Positions 49,101 to 56,100 of a DNA stretch of 64,000 bases are shown piece after piece. The notes under the pieces are model-generated. The model saw only the letters and a list, made by a program, of their open reading frames with translations, made no database searches and was not told the origin of the DNA. Origin of the DNA: Apostichopus californicus (lineage: Eukaryota; Echinodermata; Holothuroidea; Aspidochirotida; Stichopodidae); the NCBI GenBank assembly GCA_020650975.1, contig JAIPMN010019654.1, positions 1 to 64,000 of the forward strand, given 5' to 3'. Position 1 is the stretch's first letter. Every line of letters begins with the position of its first letter. The position numbers and the translations under genes were made by a program.

Positions 49101-50269
49101 TTTTTGGTTGATGCCTATAAAACCCACACCCCTTGGCGTCCTGGCTCGCACCCCTAAGTTAAGAAACATGACTCTAGATGGCTCTATAAAGATACTATTT
49201 GATCATGTGATCCGTGGATTTATATAGATTATATTTCCGTAGAATACTGAAATATGTTTAGTATTGTCAAAATTCTGTTGAAAGGAAAGACTACTGCTTC
49301 AGTGACTCTTTTGAATTTTTTTCTTCCCTTTTGCAGTTAATGTTGGCTTTGATCCCAACGATACTGATATAGGCATTACCTACGAACAGATGCAGAACTT
49401 CATCGAGAGCGTGTTGGTTGAGAGCGGTTACTATGATATGTCACCAAATGCTAGGTAGGTAAATGCATGGGTTTAAGTCTTCCAAAGTTTTATCATTTTC
49501 TAATTTTTTTATTTTTTTTAAAGCAATTTAGCAAGTAGGGTTCAAGAAGCAGGCAAGTTACATGTCTCCATTACAAACATCCCACTTGGTGTCTGGTATG
49601 ACAAAGATCATTAAAACCTCTGATACCTCAAGTTACTGAATCAAATCATTTGTATATATGGAACATCGTTAATTAATGGAATAGAATAAAATATCAAAAT
49701 ATAATAAAACTTTTAGCAAACTGCTTATCCACTAGAGAGCCTGTGTAAGAGAATGTGTAAAAGTAAGTTGGCCTGACATTTCGATCCTAGCAGGATCTTC
49801 TTCAGAGGCTAAATGACAAGTAACAGTAACAGAAGGGACATATAGAATAAAATATGTGTAAACTATATTCTGATAGAAATTAACCTTATTTACATGAATT
49901 GAGGCACCAGGAACAGGGATGTAATGTGGTAGAGGATGAATATAGTTGGAGCCAGGATTAATTGAAAGGGAGTGTTTGGCTTTCAAGATAGAGTGTATAC
50001 CCAGTCAGTCTGTGAGTACTGGTTGGTATTCGGGGACCTTCAGAGGCAGGTTCAGCCCCTGGGGACAATTATATCACCGGGATAAACCCTGCCTCTTGGG
50101 CTGTAACTCCCTGATACCCCCCTCTCCCCTCAAGTATGCTGGTAATGAAAACAGCAAATGGCATATTTTCATTTTCTTTTACCACAGACACAAGACAATC
50201 CCTCTGGGACCCATCACTAACAGCCCCCAGCGAACTGGTGGAAGGAGAATGTTATCGTACGAGGCCTGA
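19141..50269 (+). CDS. NEK10: NEK10-type NIMA-related protein kinase, complete
   Basis: Ser/Thr kinase of the NIMA family; in vertebrates NEK10 is tied to ciliated-cell function and G2/M damage response. Coding exons: 19141-19184, 20798-20858, 21870-21970, 22492-22552, 23263-23300, 24148-24274, 25149-25230, 26260-26327, 26612-26691, 27713-27799, 28502-28631, 29815-29906, 30436-30535, 30977-31019, 31524-31585, 32489-32575, 32786-32953, 34029-34157, 34590-34779, 38612-38733, 39248-39350, 39966-40044, 40642-40771, 41341-41411, 41942-42091, 42461-42598, 43125-43249, 43561-43635, 44484-44585, 46086-46232, 47519-47736, 48448-48565, 49337-49454, 50188-50269. All junctions are GT-AG and in phase; the sum is 3528 nt, 1175 residues plus stop, close to about 1172 in human. 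It starts MPSGEKKSK, like human MPDQDKKVK. I recognised it by colinear similarity from end to end; splice choices in the Ser-rich tail are the least certain. Confidence 0.96.
19801..19865. repeat. ATT/TTA microsatellite in NEK10 intron
   Basis: Runs of TTA, ATT and TTTTTA units between coding exons 1 and 2. The only open frame across it is repeat-driven. Confidence 0.7.
22922..22962. repeat. AAAG and CAAA microsatellites
   Basis: Adjacent short runs of AAAG and CAAA units in the NEK10 intron between coding exons 4 and 5. Confidence 0.7.
23326..23362. repeat. TTTATATAGCGC hairpin motif
   Basis: TTTATATAGCGCTTC, a short loop, then GAAGCGC: a small hairpin that starts 26 bases past a NEK10 exon end. 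The same TTTATATAGCGC or TTTATAAAGCGC start recurs at 53339 and 574. I recall it as common in marine invertebrate repeats, where it often lies at SINE or LINE tails. Confidence 0.5.
24148..32953 (+). CDS. NEK10: NEK10 armadillo-like N-terminal region (exons 6-17)
   Basis: Residues about 102-477. Amphipathic Leu-rich helices typical of armadillo repeats run through VRVLICLRLFLRD, FELGGVKVL, IACGAHE, VLILHCSLHALTSLAS, LDCIETLLNIIQEYD, SLLRILCQEGQVREQV, GVPMLLSILHYDNIQLLW, LLGGIPLLLTLLE and CCAALTQLILNDTNAQ. Human NEK10 has the same order, and is unusual among NEKs in carrying the non-kinase domain before the kinase. A Ser-rich insert (exon 30436-30535) interrupts the repeats as in human. Exon 32786-32953 (FRALRFLFSMERNRRLFKRL) is nearly identical to human. 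Presumably a protein-interaction surface. Confidence 0.9.
27402..27500. repeat. Diverged copy of the GATCCTAGCAGGATC palindrome family
   Basis: GGGCCTGATGTTTCGATCC on one side and GAAGAAGAGATTCTGCTAGG followed by ATC on the other: worn, opposed halves of the motif seen cleanly at 45159-45247 and 49752-49840. It is in the NEK10 intron between coding exons 9 and 10. Confidence 0.5.
28151..28392. repeat. Three tandem units of about 80 bp
   Basis: Each unit contains AAACCTAGTA or GACCTAGTA, TAGGCTA(C/A)CATTA, CTCATTAGT and GTTAGGCTTCA. They begin near 28151, 28227 and 28308, in the NEK10 intron before exon 28502-28631. Confidence 0.75.
28660..28800 (+). repeat. Polypyrimidine tract
   Basis: About 140 bases of almost pure C/T on the NEK10 sense strand (CTTCC, CCCACTT and CCCTTTTTT themes). 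Similar tracts in other NEK10 introns lie at 30655-30780, 36885-37070, 38405-38512 and 40205-40360. Long open frames through them are composition artefacts. Confidence 0.75.
29320..29742. repeat. Tandem duplication of about 211 bp
   Basis: 29320-29530 and 29531-29742 are close copies, sharing CCATGGTTA, GTAACGTAAT, CCTGTAGGTATTTGTCATTA, GTAAAGAGGTAACTGTCTGC and ACGAAATGATAGTGTTTCTT in order. They end just before the polypyrimidine stretch of the acceptor of NEK10 exon 29815-29906. No coding potential. Confidence 0.85.
31421..31490. repeat. TTTATTT simple repeat
   Basis: An impure TTTATTTT run in the NEK10 intron before exon 31524-31585. It may double as the U-rich tract of that acceptor. Confidence 0.7.
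31971..32450. repeat. Four tandem units of 116-122 bp before a NEK10 exon
   Basis: Units begin AACTGGCCAGGTATACCACA at 31971, 32087, 32203 and 32325 and end ATTGGTCTGTCTTAGGACC, GAGTGTCTCATAGAAG. The array stops less than 40 bases before exon 32489-32575. Each unit carries GTCTGTCTTAG, which resembles a weak 3' splice site. The copies are nearly identical apart from AAT-rich length changes, so the expansion is young. Confidence 0.85.
33243..33764 (-). CDS. Unrecognised 173-codon ORF antisense in a NEK10 intron
   Basis: An ATG-started frame with no interruption, nested in the intron between exons 32786-32953 and 34029-34157 and read against NEK10. The product is not low-complexity: it has mixed charged and hydrophobic stretches (KIVNELYDIGLVWVRDILEK, HIVIACYCFGTACGIQEYCF) and four Cys. 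I see no signal peptide, clear membrane span or motif of a family I know, and no polypyrimidine bias that would explain the open frame. It could be a single-exon gene, a piece of an unknown mobile element, or chance. I would not name it. Confidence 0.25.
   Translation of the reverse strand: MFLKSLKKQMQHQHEKFDLISDFEHSPTVRKIVNELYDIGLVWVRDILEKQSNSVKLTFPHIKHLYTLHPIRTTKGLGIKAIQPSHIVIACYCFGTACGIQEYCFRNIKHKLVMLIEGRQRISISGVLTNLHNTSISYSVATHYGKTVDFKRYAVLAQKYARYSNMVTFGEYS
34029..42091 (+). CDS. NEK10: NEK10 protein kinase domain and start of coiled coil (exons 18-25)
   Basis: Glycine loop LGTGAFGSVYK (residues 510-520), ATP-anchoring Lys in FLALKE (K533), helix-C Glu in ISEITIVKE (E559), catalytic loop HRDLTPNN (D642), DFG at 660-662, activation segment SVVGTILYSCPE, DVWAIGC (D699) and the subdomain XI Arg in KERPDI (R761). 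All residues needed for catalysis are present. The catalytic loop has Thr where most Ser/Thr kinases have Lys (HRDLKxxN); human NEK10 has the same HRDLTPNN. Exon 41942-42091 continues into a charged helix (SLEKKLDRERKRTQ) like the coiled coil of other NEKs. The intron 34780-38611 is the longest inside the coding region. Confidence 0.95.
34934..34976. other. Assembly gap with C run
   Basis: Twenty-eight N (34934-34961) followed by a run of C, in the NEK10 intron after exon 34590-34779. The open frames that cross it are meaningless. Confidence 0.95.
36668..36757 (-). repeat. tRNA-like SINE head or tRNA pseudogene
   Basis: Read on the - strand: TGGTCTAGTGGTAGAGC (A-box type), then GGTTTTGCATCAC, then CCTGGTTCAAAACC (B-box type). 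The D and T arms pair only partly and the acceptor stem does not close, so it is not a working tRNA. A second worn tRNA-like head (ATGGTGTAGTTGGTAGTTC ... GGGTTCAAGACC) is seen at about 37075-37130. Confidence 0.55.
37205..38215 (-). repeat. Tandem array of tRNA-derived units
   Basis: Six clear units and a broken seventh, period about 155-165 bp. On the - strand each has GTGGCCAAGTTGGTAG (A-box type), CTGACTGAGAGAGTCAGAC (a self-complementary anticodon-arm-like stem), CCTGAGTTCAACTCC (B-box type) and then a T run, TTTTTATTTT, like a Pol III stop. The inter-unit part contains ATATTAGAAACGAGCATTA and CTCAACAGTTG. Shared + strand landmarks (CTCTCAGTCACAGAG) fall near 37254, 37411, 37576, 37731, 37894 and 38057. 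The acceptor stem does not pair, so these are tRNA-derived SINE-like units, not tRNA genes. Confidence 0.72.
38405..38512 (+). repeat. CCCTCTC-type simple repeat
   Basis: Repeats of CCCTCCCTCTCC and CTCCCATCT just upstream of NEK10 exon 38612-38733, on the sense strand. Open frames here are composition artefacts. Confidence 0.85.
38978..39140. repeat. TATTGATATTATA minisatellite
   Basis: Many head-to-tail copies of ATTGATATTATAT, about 13-20 bp each, in the NEK10 intron before exon 39248-39350. Confidence 0.85.
42461..50269 (+). CDS. NEK10: NEK10 C-terminal tail (exons 26-34)
   Basis: Residues about 802-1175. Exons 43125 to 46232 encode a Ser/Pro/Asp-rich linker (DELSSSASHSES, SSGIEEDDRS, SLESSSGSSS) with little conservation of sequence but the same flavour as human. 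Exon 47519-47736 (residues 998-1070) is strongly conserved: SPRKVRQISDP, LHIIHKIIFISQLPP and RKVIERFKRALFS all have near-identical human counterparts, as does GITYEQMQNFIESVLVESG in exon 49337-49454. I know no named domain for this block. The last exon gives RHKTIPLGP and ends at TGA 50267-50269. Confidence 0.88.
43287..43441 (+). repeat. CCCATT/CCCACC satellite
   Basis: Tandem CCCATCCCATCCCCACCCCA-type units begin about 38 bases after NEK10 exon 43125-43249. The exon's frame stays open through it, which makes the exon look longer than it is; the GTAAGA donor at 43250 and the phase of the next exon show the true end. Confidence 0.85.
44848..44900. repeat. Worn copy of the GATCCTAGCAGGATC family
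   Basis: GGGCCTAACAGTTTGATCCT, CGCAGGATC, TTTGCTAGAGGC: the same palindrome with flanks as at 45159-45247, more diverged. It lies in the NEK10 intron 44586-46085, which otherwise holds only AT-rich DNA and a G run near 45380. Confidence 0.55.
45159..45247 (-). repeat. Dispersed palindrome repeat, copy 1
   Basis: Near-identical over about 88 bp to 49752-49840. The core is the palindrome GATCCTAGCAGGATC. On the - strand it reads GCCTTTGAAGAAGATCCTGC then TAGGATCGAAACGTCAGGCC, that is, a GA-rich side, a 5-bp stem with a short loop, GAAA, and arms AGGC/GCCT that can pair. A second, partial start (GGTTAGATGGCCTGACATTT) lies just upstream at about 45130. I associate such motifs with Penelope-like retroelements, but no reverse transcriptase is present. 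Confidence 0.6.
46426..46476. repeat. 18-bp tandem triplication next to a MITE
   Basis: Three copies of GTGTTGTGTATTGAAGAC (the last changed to ATTGAAGGC) run directly into the left end of MITE copy D. ATTGAAGAC is itself part of the MITE terminal repeat, so the triplication may have begun at the element's edge. Confidence 0.7.
46477..46815 (-). mobile_element. TTAA-flanked MITE, copy D (reverse orientation)
   Basis: A 339-bp copy in the same orientation as copy B, inside the NEK10 intron between exons 46086-46232 and 47519-47736. TTAA follows at 46816-46819; the left flank is TTGA, probably a decayed TTAA. The left end is AGGCATTAAGACTCGC and the right end CGAATCTTCAATGCAT. No coding capacity. 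Confidence 0.78.
48098..48320. repeat. Near-identical tandem duplication of about 112 bp
   Basis: 48098-48209 and 48210-48320 differ at almost no position; landmarks are CCTTCTAACTTATCCTGTAC, TCATTCCAGGTATAAGG and CTTTCTTGGCCCTTGTAGAC. It lies in the NEK10 intron before exon 48448-48565. Read on the - strand, both copies are open in one frame (48068-48313), giving a protein with two identical blocks containing TRAKKETLFGAKGQKKSKN. I see no splice or promoter context to support it as a gene. Confidence 0.85.
49752..49840 (-). repeat. Dispersed palindrome repeat, copy 2
   Basis: Differs from 45159-45247 at only two or three positions. On the - strand: GCCTCTGAAGAAGATCCTGC then TAGGATCGAAATGTCAGGCC. 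It is in the last NEK10 intron (49455-50187). Confidence 0.65.
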
Positions 50270-51857
50270 TGCTGCCCGGGCAGTTACTAACGACCCACAG
50301 ACATTGTATTCCTGCACTGAAACCTTTGTCGGCAGTTACTTCAAAGTTCCAAGAGATTTTCTGTGCTATCCATGTGTGTGTTTAGCAGTGACAACCCACG
50401 GGAGTGGGTGGCAGAGATGAACAACAGTAACGTATGGAAAAGCTTCTTTCAGTAGAACTCTTGATGGCTTGATGAGACCTGCCATAGTCGGGGAGTGTGT
50501 GGCGTAAACAGGAAAACTTTTACAATTTGCGGGATAAACAGAATGGAGGTGACAGGAAAAGAAAAACGGCCCGAAGGGTGATGGAGGAATTTTATCCTTT
50601 CAGGTGGGAATCCATCTAGGCCAAGCATTGGTATAGTACTAACAGCAGTCTGCAAACCCCTGCCGCTCTACGGGAGGCCTTGTTGTTATAGAAGCAAATT
50701 GTATAGAATTTATTTGAATTTTTAATGCAAAATTGTATAATTTTTATCGATTGCTTTTTTTTTTTGAAATGCTACACATTCCATATTTTGTTTTGTATCT
50801 TAGTAAAACACCTTGAACATTTCACCTTGATTAGCTGTAAATAATACTATTGTCATTTTCTTTAAGCAACTTGCTTATTTATTCGACCTTATTTACACAT
50901 TATGTTTGATCTATGTCAATGACATAACAACTTGGGGATGCAGGGCGGTATTTTCTCTCCGAGAGCAATATATAAAATCTTTTTGAAAAAGGATGTAGAA
51001 GAAATACAATTTATTTTAAGCATTTGCTGACGTTACATGTAACACAGGTTGGTTTATGGCTAGGGAGGGTGTTTTTCCTTAAACGAGAACCCAGTGACAG
51101 AGGCCCTTGAAAAATATGGGCGGTCTTGGCAAACCAAATTTTTGATGTCACAACCATGTTTTGGGTCTTCTGTAATACATACAAATATGTGAATATACTT
51201 TGGTGAAGTATATTTGCGATATCTGTGATAATGGGCATTTGTGAAGTTTCAATCATAGCAGGACCTTGGTCAGAGAAAGACTAGGGGGGGGGGAGGGGGG
51301 TGATGCAATGAAACTGGATCAAGCACCATGATGGTATTAACGGGTTGTTTTAGTAAGCTTAACATTTTGGAGGCAATATTGATGGGAAAAAATGTGATCA
51401 TTATGACATTCTTTTGTCGCTTTTTTTTAATTTAATTTTTAATATAATAGCTTAAAACTAGGAAATGAAAAAATGACAATATTAATCTATAAATATCTAA
51501 TGTAAATAAGTGAAATATTCTACTAAATGTGTTATTAATATGAAGAAGATCTCTATATATATTTTGATGTGTCTTTATTCCAGCAAGGATAGTTTTTATC
51601 TATAGTGTTCAGCATTATCCGAGAGTTTTTCATCCGTCCATTTTACTCGACCCTATCGGTGTTGGATTTACTCATAGGGACACTTTGAACATGTGTGCAG
51701 AGGGTTTGGTTTTTATAAGTGCCTCAAGAGTTTATCAAAATCAATTTAATATTTAGTATAAAAGTTTTCTAATATAGTTATCCAGAAAGAGTATTCAGGT
51801 TTAGACCAATGTGTTGCTGTTTAATCTTGAAATTTTGAAATGTTTCATTAAAGTTTT
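50270..51857 (+). other. NEK10 3' UTR and downstream DNA
   Basis: No polyadenylation hexamer follows closely; the first good AATAAA on the + strand is at 51999-52004, another at 52464-52469, so the UTR is either long or uses a variant signal. A G run lies at 51285-51300. A fragment resembling the GATCCTAGCAGGATC family is at about 51243-51275 (TCAATCATAGCAGGACCTTG). No gene is recognised. Confidence 0.4.
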
Positions 51858-51911
51858 ACCAATATTCTCTGCATTTTCAGCTCCATTGCTGAAAATGCAA
51901 AGAATATTGGT
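51858..51911. repeat. Strong hairpin with 24-bp arms
   Basis: ACCAATATTCTCTGCATTTT plus CAGC (51858-51881), a 6-base loop TCCATT, and the near-exact complement (51888-51911), with one A/C mismatch in 24 positions. It lies 1.6 kb past the NEK10 stop. It could be a small RNA precursor-like hairpin, the centre of a foldback element, or a young inverted duplication. Confidence 0.75.
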
Positions 51912-52078
51912 TTGGACCTAAAGATGAAGCATATCTCTGTAACCAGTTGTCTGTTGCGTTTTGAAAATATTTGCTACAATGTAGTGGAAACGACACGGAA
52001 TAAAATCCTACTTTGACGAAATATTTACTAATATATATCTTTGAAATGTTGGGCCAGAACGACGATGACCAGTGACAT

Positions 52079-52202
52079 CAGGATTAGGAGGCCTCAGGAT
52101 TAGGAGGCCTCAGGATTAGGAGGCCTCAGGACTAGGAGATCAGGATTAGGTGACATCAGGATTACGATTAAGAGACAGTAACATCAGGATTAGGAGACCT
52201 GT
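52079..52202. repeat. AGGATTAGGAGGCCTC minisatellite
   Basis: About three clean 16-bp copies of AGGATTAGGAGGCCTC followed by worn units of the CAGGATTAGG theme, in the NEK10-SENP intergenic region. Confidence 0.8.
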
Positions 52203-52515
52203 GCCTAAACTGAGCTATCAAGAACATAACAATAATAGGTGTAAAACTGAGCAGTTATGCAATGATTAAAAACAACGCAAATTTGTATTTATAAACAAAA
52301 GTTTGTCTATTTGCAGTTATCTTTTCTGTATAGATATATTTACAATATTTATTACAACAAATGATAATAATAATAATAATATACATCGAGTAATTTCTGT
52401 ACACATGCTATGCAATATGTGCAAGGGGAACAATTTCACTCAGAATGGAGGCAACAACTGTCCAATAAATCCTTGATTATTAAGCCATTCATACTATCTG
52501 TAATTTGACTTTCTC

Positions 52516-52521
52516 TTTATT
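52516..52521 (-). terminator. Candidate SENP polyadenylation signal
   Basis: TTTATT on the + strand, that is AATAAA in the SENP sense, 624 bases past the stop codon at 53145. No closer canonical hexamer was found. Confidence 0.3.
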
Positions 52522-52643
52522 TCACCCTACAGTGATGGATTGTAATTTTTTTTTTTCAAATGGATCCAGCGTTTTTAGCACCTTCATAAATTACTTGTTT
52601 GCAATAACCCCTTCTTAGATTTCATGGATGATCATAATGATCT

Positions 52644-52945
52644 AGACTTCTCAAAATCTGATTTTGAGCGGTGTTTTTTCAATGCCACAATTTTTCCAGT
52701 AATTTTTTAATACTGCTACTTTTAAACGTGACGTGGAATTTCAATGAATGTCATTCTGAGACGGGCAATTCCACCGAGTAACAGAGTAATCAGACTTCTC
52801 AAAATCTGATTTTGAGCAGTGTTTTTTTCATGGTAACGCCACAATATTTCCAGTTATATTTTAATACTGCTACTTTTAAACATGTGACGTGGAATTTCAA
52901 TGATCATCATTTCGAGTCAGGCAATTCCACCGAGTAACCGAGTTA
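52644..52945. repeat. Tandem duplication of about 148 bp
   Basis: Copies begin AGACTTCTCAAAATCTGATT at 52644 and 52792 and share TTTTGAGC, TACTGCTACTTTTAAAC, GTGACGTGGAATTTCAATGA and GGCAATTCCACCGAGTAAC. It lies within the probable SENP 3' UTR or just beyond it. Confidence 0.85.
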
Positions 52946-53144
52946 CCTGTTCTTTACCCTCTTGAATGACCCTATCAAACTTGTCTCCGACATATTTCCG
53001 TTTTGTTCTTCGCTGCGTTCCTATGCCGTTCCCAGGCATCTCCATCCGATAATACCTTTAGCTTCCTTCCGTCCATTCCAATAATTCAACCAAAGAGGTT
53101 GTTTCAGCTGCATCTTTGCCCTCACACTTTGAGAATCTAAACTT

Positions 53145-56100
53145 TCACAGCAAAGTCTTGTGAAGGAATTCCCAGACCATCCGTCTTCTGAAATAGGGCA
53201 TGTCCTCCTGTGAGAAGAAATATGGGCAAATGCTAGAATGGGCTCCATGTGATGCAGACAAGATTACATGGACTGGAAATCATGAGCCACGTCTCAAAAC
53301 TTATATAAACTTATATAATCATAATAATAAGTAATATTTATATAGCGCATAATTAGCAAAGCTGCTCAAAGCGCTTTACAAATGTAAAACCTAAAAACAA
53401 ATAGTAACAAAAACCTAAATATTAAATATATAGAACCAATAAGGCATACAATGTAAAAGCCTCAAGCAACAATATAAAAAACACCCGTACTAAACGATAA
53501 TACAAAATATATGTATATATATATATATATATATAAAAATATATAAAGATTAAACTATATATATTCCAAAACAAATTCAGAAGTATGTAAATAGTAAAAT
53601 AGTAAAAAAATAGTAAATAGTAAAAAAATAAAAAAAATAATAAATAGTAAAAAATAGTAAATAGTAAAAAATTTTTAAAAAAATTAAAAAATGCACAAAA
53701 GATTAAATCATAGGTCAGACTAACTAAAACGATACCTACACATCCATATATATATTTTAAAATGTTGAGCTGTAGAATTGGATAAATAAATACGACACAC
53801 GATTTCAATTTTTTAATTCAAATCCTTTTGTTAGCAATGCAGGACATACATCAGTCCAGTGAAAAGTCATGCCCGAATGGATATTGCATTGTCTTTCTGG
53901 ACTGTCCTACCTAATGTCTGATCTCTGGCCACCCACAAGAATTTTGTCTTATTTTTTTTATAAATAATGGTTTGGCCTCGTAGCCTACTGTAGTTACATA
54001 TATTACAGTTTCAGGTTTACCTGAGAAAAGCTGATGGGGGCATCTCTGGTCAGGTATTCTGCAAACTTGCAGGCAAAGACGCCACAGTCGCTGCCGTTCA
54101 GCTGTCCTGGAATGTTTTTGGCGTGGATTAGCTCCCATCCTGATACGTCGTACGGACTCTTCTTCTTGTCCTGGTGCTCCGACGTCAAATACTCCCTAAT
54201 GTCAAAACAGACAGATTATTTGTTAGACTGACATTGTCTTCGTTAGGCATTGTCTTCGTTAGGTAAGATCAAATAGAGGAACCGAGTAATTTTAAACGAA
54301 GGAAGAAGTCGAGAAACATGCAGCAAACTGGTAAACCAAAGACAGAAAGGATCGTAGCATTGAAAACCTGTTTCATTCGTCTAGTTAAGTAAGGGACGAG
54401 TGTGGGGGGATGCCACCACAAGCAATTTAATCTACCAGTCCTCACCAGGTTGAAAAAAGTGTTGCATGCTCTTCTATGAAAAGGAAACCATAAATTGTAA
54501 ATACTGTGGTAAGCCAGTTGGTGGGCTTTAACTTTGAGTAAATACTAAATAACTGAACATTTATCTAACTATGACTATTTTGTGACTTCTGTTAATTTGA
54601 CCATTCATGAAACAATAAATAGTTCAGAAGGAAGTTCTTTTGAGTCTAAGCAGAATATCTCTTCAAACAACTGCAAAATGAATATAAAGTACATGTGGAG
54701 TAAGAAACAAGTAAGATATTCATCAACCAAAGCTTTACATTTTTTTGTTTTTATGTAATTGCCTGGTTAGGCCTCTTAGCCTACTGTATCAATAAACAGC
54801 TATTTTAAGACTTACTTTAAGGCATTTAAACACTTGTCATTAATGCCATTCATGGAGTCGTAGTAAGTAATTAGCTTCTTTCGAAAATCTATAACCTGAA
54901 AAGACAACAATTTTCATAAGAGATCACACATTTTTCTTTCAATGTAATGCATAATCAAATAACTTGACACTTTGTGTTTGGCAACTGCTGAAAATAACTA
55001 TTAATAGTTAGTTTAAGTTTCCTTGGCATTGTACAAATGTGTAGCGACTGATTTACAACTGGATTATGATAACTTTGTAATGTGAAATTACTGCTTAGCA
55101 CCAATTTACACCATACTAACACCAAAGCAACTTGCTATCTTGACAATGTTAACTTACTGCAGAACACAAATGAACACCTTAGCAACACCGACATAACCTT
55201 TCCACAAAGACCCCATGGTGATAGTTTTACTTTCAAAATGTACACTTACAGCAAAGCAACAATGGGCACCTTACTACAAAATAACATTGTGATACGCCAA
55301 ATGTAGACTTCCTGCTAAGCACCAATGAACACCTTAGTAACACCATAACACACCACGATTGTACCACATATAAAAGTTGATTACCTGCAAGGCACCAATG
55401 AACACCTTAGTAACACCATAACACCTTACAATAATCACACCACGCTTGTACCACATATAAAAGTTGATTACCTGCAAGGCACCAATGAACACCTTACTAA
55501 CACCATAACTTCTTACAATAATCACACCATGATCATACCACATATAGAAAGTAGACTACCTGCTAGGCACCAATGAACACCTTGCTAACACCATAACTTC
55601 TTACAATAATCTCACCACTATCGAACCACATATAAAAAGTTGACTACCTGCTAGGCACCAATGAACACCTAACTTACACAATAACTTCTTACAATAATCA
55701 CACCATGAACATACCACATATAAAAATTTGACTTCCTGCTAAGCACCAATGAACACCATGCTAACACCATTACTTCTTACAATAATCACACCATGAACAT
55801 ACCACATATAAAAAATTGACTTACTGCTAAACACCAATGAACACCATGCTAACACCATTACTTCTTACAATAATCACACCATGAACATACCACATATAAA
55901 AAATAGACTTACTGCTAAACACCAATGAACACCATGCTAACACCATAACTTCTTACAATAATCACACCATGATCATACCACATATAAAAGGTAGACTTAC
56001 TGCTATGCACAATGAACACCTACTACTAACACCATAACACCTTACAATAATCACACCACGATCGCACCACATATAAGAAGTAGACTTACTGCTAAGCACC

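Noticed and set aside
53021-53248. 75-codon - strand frame over the last SENP exon
   Set aside because: It is a different frame from the conserved [14 protein letters not shown] exon and has no support of its own.
53422-53808. 128-codon - strand frame rich in Phe, Tyr and Ile
   Set aside because: Created by AT and TAGTAAA simple repeats; it only looks like membrane segments.
55334-55543. 69-codon - strand frame with repeated [15 protein letters not shown] blocks
   Set aside because: It is the splice-donor array read in another frame; not a protein.
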